Source: CBIFWW01 sp966186435 (GTDB taxonomy: Bacteria > Pseudomonadota > Gammaproteobacteria > Enterobacterales > Enterobacteriaceae). Taken from it: DNA of 32,273 bases. The notes under the pieces were generated by a model. It searched no databases. It was given only the letters and a program-made list of their open reading frames with translations, and was not told the origin of the DNA. Made by a program: the position numbers and the translations under genes. This document shows positions 10,301-15,349 of this stretch, piece after piece (positions within the stretch are counted from its first letter, which is position 1; each line of letters starts with the position of its first letter). The stretch is taken from assembly GCA_966186435.1 (NCBI GenBank), contig CBIFWW010000016.1:1-32273 (forward strand). Direction: 5' to 3'.

Positions 10301-10486
10301 CTGGTTATCAGCTCCGGCGCTGGCTCCGGTGCACAGAACGCCGTTGGTACCGGTGTAATGGGCGGGATGATTACTGCTACCATATTGGCGATCTTCTTTG
10401 TTCCTGTTTTCTTCGTGGTGGTACGCCGCCGCTTTAGCCGCAAAGGTGAAGACGTGGAGCATTCTCACCATGTAGAGCATAAGTAA
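7337..10486 (+). CDS. acrB: RND multidrug efflux transporter AcrB
   Basis: A proton-driven trimeric inner-membrane transporter that extrudes drugs, bile salts and dyes through AcrA-TolC. It is 1049 residues, exactly the E. coli length, with very high similarity. It starts MAKFFIDRPIFAWVIAI (TM1). It has the twelve-helix RND layout with two large periplasmic loops (about 30-340 and 560-870). Proton-relay residues are visible: the Asp pair in AIGLLVDDAIVVVENVERV (E. coli Asp407/408) and the Lys in TTIGLSAKNAILIVEF (E. coli Lys940). The Phe-rich switch-loop region VNGFGFAGRGQ is conserved. The C-terminus ends in a His-rich tail (EHSHHVEHK). An intrinsic terminator follows 15 bp after the stop, ending the acrAB operon. 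Confidence 0.98.
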   Translation: MAKFFIDRPIFAWVIAIIIMLAGALAIMKLPVAQYPTIAPPAIQITATYPGADAKTVQDTVTQVIEQNMNGIDNLLYMSSTSDSSGTVQITITFDSGTDADIAQVQVQNKLQLAMPLLPQEVQQQGVSVEKSSSSFLMVLGMISTDGTMSQEDIADYVGATIKDPVSRTNGVGDVQLFGAQYAMRIWMDPNKLNNFQLTPVDVINAIKAQNAQVAAGQLGGTPPVKGQQLNASIIAQTRLNNTDEFGKILLKVNPDGSQVRLKDVAKIELGGENYDVIARYNGKPASGLGIKLATGANALDTAAAVRATVEKLKPFFPHGLQVVYPYDTTPFVQISIKEVVKTLIEAIVLVFIVMYLFLQNFRATLIPTIAVPVVLLGTFAILAAFGFSINTLTMFGMVLAIGLLVDDAIVVVENVERVMVEEGLPPKEATRKSMGQIQGALVGIAMVLSAVFIPMAFFGGSTGAIYRQFSITIVSAMVLSVIVAMILTPALCATMLKPVAKGDHGDNKGGFFGWFNRMFDKSTHHYTDSVGGILRSTGRYLVLYLIIVVGMAFLFIRLPSSFLPDEDQGVFLTMAQLPAGATQERTQKVLDQVTDYYLKNEKANVNSVFTVNGFGFAGRGQNTGLAFISLKNWDERPGKENKVPAIAGRASAAFSKIKDAMVFAFNLPAIVELGTATGFDFQLIDQANLGHEKLTQARNQLFGEIAQHSDLLVGVRPNGLEDTPQFKINIDQEKAQALGVSISDINTTLGAAWGGSYVNDFIDRGRVKKVYVMSEAKYRMLPNDINNWFVRGSNGQMVPFSAFSTSQWEYGSPRLERYNGLPSMEILGQAAPGKSTGEAMLLMEELARKLPTGIGYDWTGMSYQERLSGNQAPSLYAISLIVVFLCLAALYESWSIPFSVMLVVPLGVIGALLAATFRGLTNDVYFQVGLLTTIGLSAKNAILIVEFAKDLMEKEGKGLIEATLDAVRMRLRPILMTSLAFILGVMPLVISSGAGSGAQNAVGTGVMGGMITATILAIFFVPVFFVVVRRRFSRKGEDVEHSHHVEHK

Positions 10487-10501
10487 CCCTCTTCCTGACT
10501 C

Positions 10502-10527
10502 AAAGGCCGCTTCTGCGGCCTTTTTTT
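10502..10527 (+). terminator. Rho-independent terminator of acrAB
   Basis: Stem AAAGGCCGC (10502-10510) and GCGGCCTTT (10515-10523) with a TTCT loop, followed by a continuous T-run to 10527. It lies 15 bp after the acrB stop. Confidence 0.93.
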
Positions 10528-10942
10528 CGCCAAATTTTTGCTAAAGCGTTAATTGTTTTCGTTGGGGAATCCGGTTAGCATATGCCCGGATCTTGTTAAG
10601 CTACTGCGTAAAGGCCTGAGAGTAGCCCTAACGCTGGTGACTTTTTACTCCACTTTCTGAAACTGTCGGGTTAGCCGTAACAGCTATTGAATTTCGGTGT
10701 AAGCTCGATCTTGTGCCAAGTAAATAACTTTAAATTATTAAAAAGCATTAATCAGCCTTGGTATTTACGTTACATTACGTCTTAATTGTAATTTTTCGTA
10801 ATAGCAGAAGGAAAAATGGCTAACGGTGTTTTATAGTTACCATTAGCAGCTTCGATTGCAGCGTAATAATCTCCACATCCTGTAGGTGTGTTCTCTCCAA
10901 CCCGTCATCTTTATCAGAATTTAGATAAAAAGGGGCAGAATT
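10528..10942 (+). other. AT-rich leader region upstream of tomB
   Basis: This 415-bp spacer holds no long open frame. It becomes strongly AT-rich from about 10720 on, as expected for an H-NS/Hha-type regulated promoter region. I see a 7-codon micro-ORF with a Shine-Dalgarno (AAGGA then ATG 10816, stop 10834-10836) about 105 bp before tomB. Several -10-like sequences are present, but no single promoter can be assigned with confidence. The region immediately before tomB has a good ribosome site (AAAAAGGGG, ending about 10933). Confidence 0.4.
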
Positions 10943-11317
10943 ATGGACGAATACTCACCAAAACGGCATGATATCGCCCAACTCAAGTTTTTGTGCGAGA
11001 GCCTGTATCATGACTGTCTGGCTAATCTTGGGGAAAGTAATCACGGATGGGTCAATGACCCTACGTCAGCCATTAATTTGCAATTGAATGATTTGATCGA
11101 GCATATAGCCACTTTCGCCCTTAATTATAAAATTAAGTATGATGATGAAAGTAGGTTAATTGAACAAATTGACGAATATCTTGATGACACCTTTATGCTG
11201 TTTAGTAGTTATGGCATTAACGCCTGTGAATTACAAAAATGGCGTAAGTCTGGCAATCGCCTATTCCGGTGCTTCGTCAGTGAAAGCAAGGCTCACCCCG
11301 TCAGCCTCTCTTTCTGA
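10943..11317 (+). CDS. tomB: Hha antitoxin / biofilm regulator TomB (YbaJ)
   Basis: Partner of the nucleoid-associated toxin Hha. TomB neutralises Hha by an oxygen-dependent mechanism in E. coli, and the pair affects biofilm formation and conjugation. The product is 124 residues, as in E. coli, and begins MDEYSPKRHDIAQLKFLCES. It is an acidic, helical cytosolic protein with conserved Cys18 and Cys25, and with the DEYLDDTFMLFSSYGIN and QKWRKSGNRLFRCFV blocks. It is preceded by an AAGGGG ribosome site and followed after 26 bp by hha on the same strand, the usual antitoxin-first arrangement. Confidence 0.97.
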   Translation: MDEYSPKRHDIAQLKFLCESLYHDCLANLGESNHGWVNDPTSAINLQLNDLIEHIATFALNYKIKYDDESRLIEQIDEYLDDTFMLFSSYGINACELQKWRKSGNRLFRCFVSESKAHPVSLSF

Positions 11318-11343
11318 ATATAACAATTTAGGGTAATTTTTTT

Positions 11344-11562
11344 ATGTGTGATAAGCCATTAACCAAAACTGATTATTTAATGCGTCTGCGCCGTTGTCAG
11401 ACCATTGACACCCTTGAGCGGGTGATTGAAAAGAACAAATACGAGCTTCCTGACAATGAGTTGGCCGTCTTTTATTCTGCTGCAGACCACCGTCTGGCCG
11501 AACTGACAATGAATAAGCTGTACGATAAAATCCCCACCGCTGTCTGGAAATTTGTACGCTAA
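11344..11562 (+). CDS. hha: Haemolysin expression modulator / toxin Hha
   Basis: A 72-residue H-NS-binding modulator of the Hha/YmoA family. It binds the H-NS N-terminal domain and tunes silencing of AT-rich, horizontally acquired DNA. It is almost identical to E. coli Hha across KPLTKTDYLMRLRRCQTID and ELAVFYSAADHRLAELTMNK. Cys18, implicated in the oxygen-dependent antidote reaction with TomB, is conserved. There is an additional Cys at residue 2 where E. coli has Ser. The ribosome site is AGGG, about 11 bp before ATG. It is co-directional with tomB, and the two are almost certainly one operon. Confidence 0.97.
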   Translation: MCDKPLTKTDYLMRLRRCQTIDTLERVIEKNKYELPDNELAVFYSAADHRLAELTMNKLYDKIPTAVWKFVR

Positions 11563-11875
11563 AGCTTCATAGTTTGTTGCCTCGGAAAGTATTTACCATA
11601 GCGATTCGGAATTAAATAAGCGAGAAATATGAACATGTTATATTTCTCACATTCTCGCCCCTTTAATTTAAACCCTTTGCTATCAAGGATAGTTTCAAGC
11701 GGTGCAGACCTTTTTATCCTTTTTGCTAACTTTCGGCTTATTCGGGTAATAAATCAGATTATTCATTATTTAGATTTTTACCCAATGTGATCTTCAACAG
11801 GTTTGTTCATTTTCGCACCAGAAACTGTTAAGTTGTTGTTACTTTTCGACGTTAAGAAGCGCCAAGGAGAGCACG
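11563..11875 (+). other. AT-rich spacer hha-ylaC with a long palindrome
   Basis: This 313-bp non-coding stretch has no supported ORF. It contains an inverted repeat at 11622-11648 with arms GAGAAATAT and ATATTTCTC around GAACATGTT, itself nearly self-complementary. No T-run follows directly, so it is not an obvious hha terminator. The 3' end carries the ylaC ribosome site AAGGAG (11864-11869). The rest looks like an AT-rich promoter region without an assignable -35/-10 pair. Confidence 0.5.
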
Positions 11876-12370
11876 ATGTCTCAGGCCACTAATATACCTG
11901 CCTCTGAAATACAGAAACTGCTTAAGCAAACTATTAACCAGTTGAACCATCAAGAAAAACGGGATAACCGCCCGCGCTTTAGCGTGAGCTTTATTCGTAA
12001 ACATCCGTGGTTATTTGCTGTTATGTATGCAGGGCTGATAGCAACACTGGTAGTCATGCTGGCATCAGTCACCCTAGCGGATTTGGCCTGGCTGCTGATC
12101 GCACTATTCACATTATTGAATGGGTTTTTCTTCTTCGACGTTAATCCACAATATCGTTATGAGGATATCGACGTTCTCGACCTGCGGGTTTGCTATAACG
12201 GCGAATGGTACAACACTCGCACGGTGCCCCAGGAATTGGTAGAGCGCATTCTCTCCGCCCCTGATGTACCGGCAGGTCAGAAAAACGCCCTGCGTAAAAT
12301 GGCCAGCACTAAAAGCGCCCTCTCCTTTTACGATATTTTCCTGTTAGATAAACATCCTGTGACGTGTTAA
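11876..12370 (+). CDS. ylaC: Inner-membrane protein YlaC
   Basis: A 164-residue protein of unknown function, homologous to E. coli YlaC (156 residues). A charged cytosolic N-terminus (NHQEKRDNRPRFSVSFIRKHP) is followed by two membrane helices at about 46-66 and 70-88. A soluble C-terminal domain follows, with the family-typical block YRYEDIDVLDLRVCYNGEWYNTR. The N-terminus is about 8 residues longer than in E. coli, but the strong AAGGAG seven bases before ATG 11876 supports this start. ylaC also lies downstream of hha in E. coli, so synteny supports the call. Confidence 0.93.
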   Translation: MSQATNIPASEIQKLLKQTINQLNHQEKRDNRPRFSVSFIRKHPWLFAVMYAGLIATLVVMLASVTLADLAWLLIALFTLLNGFFFFDVNPQYRYEDIDVLDLRVCYNGEWYNTRTVPQELVERILSAPDVPAGQKNALRKMASTKSALSFYDIFLLDKHPVTC

Positions 12371-12480
12371 CGCTGCATATTCTGAGTGGCGGTCTGTGGC
12401 ACCATAAAGTTTTATGGTTGTGGCACTTTTTACAGGGTCACTCGCATGTCAGTATAAAGCAACACAGAGAGGAGCAGAAT

Positions 12481-13191
12481 GTGCAAAATATAAATCAGTG
12501 GGGTCAACCGATTGGCCCGGCTTTGGATAATTGGCAGCCGCGGCCTTTTCCTGAAAAAGTCACTCTCAAGGGCCAGTATTGTTACCTGGAACCACTTAAT
12601 CAAAGCCATGGCCCAGCACTGTTTGAGGCACATCAGCAGGCAGAGGATACCCGTGCATGGACCTATTTACCCAATGAGGCACCTAAGAATCAGGGTGAAT
12701 ACTTTGCTCAACTCGAGGCCATGATTGCCAGCCGGGATCCGTTATTTTTCACCGTTATCGACATTCAGAGTGGCCAACCGGTCGGTACCCTTTCATTGAT
12801 GCGCATCGATCCTAAAAATGGGGTATTGGAGGTGGGACACGTACACTTCTCGCCGGTATTACAGCGCTCGCCGCTTTCGACAGAAGCCCAGTGGCTATTG
12901 ATGAAATATACCTTTGATAAATTAGGTTACCGCCGCTATGAATGGAAATGTGATGCTCTGAACCAACCCTCACGCCAGGCGGCGGCACGCCTCGGGTTTC
13001 AGTTTGAAGGGATTTTCCGCCAAGCCGTTATTTATAAAGGCCGCAGCCGGGATACGGCATGGTTTTCGATCATTGATAGCGAATGGCCGCAGCTTAATCT
13101 GGCATTTAGGGAATGGTTAAGCCCAGCCAATTTTGATGATAACGGTAGGCAGCGCCACTCCCTTGTGCAATTACGTACACTCCAACGTTAG
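12481..13191 (+). CDS. GNAT-family N-acetyltransferase (RimJ/RimL type)
   Basis: A predicted acetyl-CoA-dependent N-acetyltransferase of the RimJ/RimL-like GNAT group, 236 residues. The start is GTG 12481 (VQNINQWGQPIGPAL), with GAGGAG seven bases upstream. A farther ATG at 12364 would overlap ylaC by 7 bp and add an unlikely 39-residue His/Trp-rich segment. Recognisable parts are the N-terminal strand LKGQYCYLEPLNQSHGPALFEA, the central VGTLSLMRIDPKNGVLEVGHVHFSP, and the acetyl-CoA-binding end with KCDALNQPSRQAAARLGFQFEG followed by RDTAWFSIID. The substrate is unknown and could be a protein N-terminus or a small molecule. The 3' end overlaps the antisense rpmJ2 remnant by a few bases. It appears intact. 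Confidence 0.85.
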   Translation: MQNINQWGQPIGPALDNWQPRPFPEKVTLKGQYCYLEPLNQSHGPALFEAHQQAEDTRAWTYLPNEAPKNQGEYFAQLEAMIASRDPLFFTVIDIQSGQPVGTLSLMRIDPKNGVLEVGHVHFSPVLQRSPLSTEAQWLLMKYTFDKLGYRRYEWKCDALNQPSRQAAARLGFQFEGIFRQAVIYKGRSRDTAWFSIIDSEWPQLNLAFREWLSPANFDDNGRQRHSLVQLRTLQR

Positions 13192-13326
13192 CCTCTTTTT
13201 TACGTCCCTGGACTGCCTTAAAGCGCTGGTTTATTTACAAATCATATACATCCGCCCATTACGTCTGACGATTTGGCAGTCCGGGTGGCGCACCTTCGCA
13301 CCCCGCAAGGAATTAAGCACCTGCAT
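13188..13326 (-). pseudogene. rpmJ2: Decayed rpmJ2 (zinc-independent ribosomal protein L36, YkgO type)
   Basis: The minus strand from the ATG complementary to 13324-13326 reads MQVLNSLRGAKVRHPDCQIV, then RRNGRMYMICK and a stop (13231-13233). This matches the first 31 residues of the type B L36 protein (about 46 residues). The rest survives in another frame (RFKAVQGRKK) down to about 13188, so a 1-bp deletion just after the ICK codons introduced the stop. A further base appears lost in the A-run near the end. The call is by direct comparison with remembered E. coli YkgO. A 31-residue product might still be made but would lack the C-terminal RNA-binding tail. It sits directly downstream of the rpmE2 remnant, keeping the rpmE2-rpmJ2 order. 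Confidence 0.85.
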
Positions 13327-13340
13327 TTGATTCCCCGCCT

Positions 13341-13510
13341 AAACATTTACCAAAGCGCTGCTGGAAGCGTACGGTGGCCCCTTCGCTAGAAATGACTTTT
13401 TACCTCACGGTATAGAAAGGATGAGAAGCTTAGGTGATATCCAGCGTCACATAGGGATAGGCCACGTCGTCGCGGGCCACTTCACGATCGGTATAGATTG
13501 GCGGGTGCCA
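13341..13510 (-). pseudogene. rpmE2: Decayed 5'-truncated rpmE2 (ribosomal protein L31 type B, YkgM type)
   Basis: The minus-strand frame reads TDRE-8-YPYVTLDIT, a stop, ASHPFYTVR, a stop, then KVISSEGATVRFQQRFGK. Ignoring the two TAA codons (13430-13432 and 13400-13402), this aligns without gaps to the second half of the L31 type B protein (TDRE...TYPYVTIDVSS, SHPFYTGK, ASEG...RFTQRFGR). About the first 25-30 codons and the start are missing, because the sequence runs straight into the 3' end of ffs. Type B L31 and L36 replace the zinc-binding forms during zinc starvation under Zur control in E. coli. Here neither protein can be made from this locus. The family identity is strong; the cause of decay is inferred. 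Confidence 0.85.
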
Positions 13511-13515
13511 GAATT

Positions 13516-13629
13516 GGGTGGAGGCCCTGCCAGCTACATCCCGGCACACGCGTCATTTGCCTTGGCTGCTGCCTTCCGGCCCTGACCTGGTAAACAAAGT
13601 AGCGTTGCGGGAGAACCAACAGAGCCTCC
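13516..13629 (-). ncRNA. ffs: 4.5S RNA, the bacterial signal recognition particle RNA
   Basis: The RNA binds Ffh and targets nascent membrane proteins to FtsY/SecYEG. On the minus strand the sequence follows E. coli 4.5S RNA along its full 114 nt. The 5' end is GGAGGCTCTGTTGGTTCTCC, complementary to 13610-13629. The conserved Ffh-binding domain near the tip reads CCGGAAGGCAGCAGCC, with a GGAA tetraloop and asymmetric internal loop. The 3' end GGGCCTCCACCC pairs with the 5' end. Compensatory changes are visible (GGAGGC/GCCTCC in place of GGGGGC/GCCCCC). The usual U-run after the 3' end is not seen; sequence joins the rpmE2 remnant directly. Confidence 0.96.
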
Positions 13630-13661
13630 ATTGAGAGCGTTGAATTTCAACGCGCTGGCGC

Positions 13662-13690
13662 ATTATCCCCATACACCGTATCAATTGCAA
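13662..13690 (-). promoter_or_regulatory. Sigma-70 promoter of ffs
   Basis: On the minus strand, -35 TTGCAA (13685-13690), a 17-bp spacer and -10 GATAAT (13662-13667) are followed by a GC-rich discriminator (GCGCC), typical of stably expressed RNA genes. Transcription would begin near 13655. That leaves a leader of about 25 nt before the mature 5' end at 13629, matching the known RNase P-processed precursor of 4.5S RNA. Confidence 0.8.
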
Positions 13691-13786
13691 GCCATGGCCG
13701 GTTGCCTGCCGGTTTATTGCACAAAGAACCCTTCCCACGCCTGTTTTCGGCAGCTATGCTGGCAGCCAATAAAGCAGGAGCATGCT

Positions 13787-14095
13787 ATGAGTGAAGATAA
13801 TTTCCCACAGCGGGTGTGGCAAATCGTGGCGGCTATTCCTGAAGGCTATGTCACCACCTATGGGGATGTGGCCCGCCTAGCCGGATCGCCCCGGGCTGTT
13901 CGCCAGGTTGGTGGGGTGCTACGCCGGTTGCCAGAAGGCAGTACCCTGCCCTGGCACCGGGTGGTGAACCGCCACGGCGCAATTTCCCTGACCGGGCCAG
14001 ATTTACAGCGCCAGCGCCAGGCGTTGCTAAGCGAAGGGGTGCAGGTTAGTGGGGATGGTCATATCGATATGCAGCACTATCGCTGGAACTATTGA
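13787..14095 (+). CDS. atl: Alkyltransferase-like DNA damage recognition protein Atl (YbaZ)
   Basis: A 102-residue homologue of the DNA-binding domain of O6-alkylguanine alkyltransferases. Tryptophan replaces the reactive cysteine in the PCHRV motif (here LPWHRVVNRHG), the hallmark of ATL proteins. These bind bulky O6-alkylguanine, flip it out and hand it to nucleotide excision repair without dealkylating it. The helix-turn-helix (VARLAGSPRAVRQVGGVLRR) carries the arginine finger. ATG 13787 with AGGAG six bases upstream gives the family-sized domain. A 52-residue upstream extension would run through the ffs promoter and is rejected. The gene is divergent from ffs. Confidence 0.93.
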   Translation: MSEDNFPQRVWQIVAAIPEGYVTTYGDVARLAGSPRAVRQVGGVLRRLPEGSTLPWHRVVNRHGAISLTGPDLQRQRQALLSEGVQVSGDGHIDMQHYRWNY

Positions 14096-14123
14096 TATTG
14101 CAGTTATGTAAGGAGGCAGAAAT

Positions 14124-14519
14124 ATGAAAAGGAAAGCATTCAATCTCATTGCCACATTATTAGTCTTAACTACATCACAGGCTGGTGCTACGGATAAAAC
14201 CACGCTGGATCAAGTGACAGTCTTCTCCCTGGGTTTCAATGGTTTCACGGCAAAGATATTGCCCGAGCAGTACATCTTTGAGGAGAGGCTCAGGCAACGT
14301 GATGCGGTGAGTTATTTCAGCCAATTGTTGAATAACCGTAGGGCCACGCCAGAGGGCAAGGCTTATGCGGTTTGCGGACTATGGCGCAAAAAAGCCTTAC
14401 CACCGAATCTGGAGCAAATAAGTGCAGAAACGCAGGACGTCACACTTTTAAGGGGGGATGTTCTGAATCAATACGCGTTTCAGGACGTCGTTAGAAGGAT
14501 AAAAACACAGGGATGCTGA
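14124..14519 (+). CDS. Unknown small exported protein
   Basis: 131 residues, not recognised by name. ATG 14124 has an almost ideal ribosome site (AAGGAGG, 14110-14116). Residues 1-22 form a signal peptide (KRK, hydrophobic core, SQAGA cleavage region), so the protein is probably periplasmic. The mature part starts TDKTTLDQVTVFSLG. It contains the segment RATPEGKAYAVCGLW and two cysteines (Cys84 and the final residue Cys131) that could form a disulfide. There is no lipobox and no further membrane segment. It follows atl by 28 bp and may share its transcript. It is convergent with ybaY across a shared terminator hairpin. I suggest no function. Confidence 0.7.
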   Translation: MKRKAFNLIATLLVLTTSQAGATDKTTLDQVTVFSLGFNGFTAKILPEQYIFEERLRQRDAVSYFSQLLNNRRATPEGKAYAVCGLWRKKALPPNLEQISAETQDVTLLRGDVLNQYAFQDVVRRIKTQGC

Positions 14520-14534
14520 GACATAGAGAGTTAA

Positions 14535-14554
14535 AAGGCCGCTTTCGCGGCCTT
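14535..14554. terminator. Bidirectional terminator hairpin between 14124-14519 gene and ybaY
   Basis: Stem AAGGCCGC/GCGGCCTT with a TTTC loop. On the minus strand it is followed by TTTTAA, making it the likely ybaY terminator. On the plus strand it is followed only by AATGG, so it is weaker. The same 20-bp sequence recurs, on the other strand, behind ppiD (27831-27850). Confidence 0.8.
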
Positions 14555-14559
14555 AATGG

Positions 14560-15132
14560 TTAGTTCATTTGTGTTGGAGCAGGAACCGCTGACGAGGTAT
14601 TCACCTGCGTCGGTGAGGTGCTCGGCACCGTGGTGGCTGCGCCATAGTTTTGTACCGGAACGGCAGTTTGCTGTGCCGCAACCAGGTTCAGATCTGCCTT
14701 GGTACCGCCGCCATTGATCACCGGCTGGACGGTATCCGTCACATACATCAGCTTGTCATTGACGGTGATAGCCGCACTCAGCAGGATGCGTGCATTAGGC
14801 TGGATATCGGCAGGTTTAAATGGCAGCACAAAGCTGTACGGTGGCTGCTTACCATGGGTACGTACCGCAATCTGCGACAGCACTTTAGACGGAGCATCGG
14901 CCATAGAGGCATCAGCCAGGGTGACCGTCAGCACACCATTCGCAGGCACCGCCATACGGTTACGGATCCATACAGTACCCGAAACATTAGGCTGTTTAAT
15001 GGTGCTTTGGGCCATCGCGCCCGCACTGTTCGGATTTGGTGCTGGTGTAGGAATGTCGGCACTATTATCCTGTGCGCAACCGGCTAACGCGACAGCGAAA
15101 GCTAAACCACTTAACATGTGCACAAGTTTCAT
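14560..15132 (-). CDS. ybaY: YbaY lipoprotein
   Basis: A predicted outer-membrane lipoprotein of 190 residues, the same length as E. coli YbaY. The signal peptide is MKLVHMLSGLAFAVALAGC, with lipidated Cys19. Gln at +2 favours outer-membrane localisation. A Pro/Asn/Ala-rich linker precedes the YbaY beta domain (about 45-155, with NVSGTVWIRNRMAVP, LTVTLADASMADAPSKVL and NARILLSAAITVNDKL). A Ser/Thr/Pro-rich tail (VPSTSPTQVNTSSAVPAPTQ) follows. The molecular function is unknown. It is divergent from tesB, with 217 bp between the starts. Confidence 0.95.
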   Translation of the reverse strand: MKLVHMLSGLAFAVALAGCAQDNSADIPTPAPNPNSAGAMAQSTIKQPNVSGTVWIRNRMAVPANGVLTVTLADASMADAPSKVLSQIAVRTHGKQPPYSFVLPFKPADIQPNARILLSAAITVNDKLMYVTDTVQPVINGGGTKADLNLVAAQQTAVPVQNYGAATTVPSTSPTQVNTSSAVPAPTQMN

Positions 15133-15295
15133 GAAATTCTCCTTATTTTCAATGCACCGGCGCGCGTTAACCGCACGTCAGGGTGAGTGGTTGGAAATCA
15201 ATACCTACCCAGTCTGGCACAAGATACTGATATTTGCCTTTTTTCAGGCCGATAATCAGACAATTGAACCTGAAGGGTTAATGTTAATTTCACGT

Positions 15296-15301
15296 TATAA
15301 T
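15296..15301 (+). promoter_or_regulatory. Probable -10 element of tesB
   Basis: A perfect TATAAT lies 49 bp before the tesB start in the divergent ybaY-tesB spacer (15133-15349). No convincing -35 hexamer stands 16-18 bp upstream, so the assignment rests on the -10 match and position only. The rest of the spacer shows no other recognisable signal. Confidence 0.45.
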
Positions 15302-15349
15302 AGCAGGCAACTATTTTGACCTGCCCGTTTCGCTGATTGAGGAATGACT

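Noticed and set aside
12396..12426. Hairpin ACCATAA/TTATGGT flanked by direct repeats GTGGCAC as an insertion footprint
   Set aside because: The repeats are only 7 bp and 24 bp apart with no element between; a chance structure or weak ylaC 3' end is more likely.
13430..13515. Minus-strand open frame from the ffs 3' end ending in YPYVTLDIT as a novel small protein
   Set aside because: It matches the second half of L31 type B, and similarity continues past the stop, so it is a pseudogene fragment, not a new gene.
14699..15319. 206-codon plus-strand ORF opposite ybaY
   Set aside because: It is antisense to the intact ybaY lipoprotein gene and has no ribosome site or family features.
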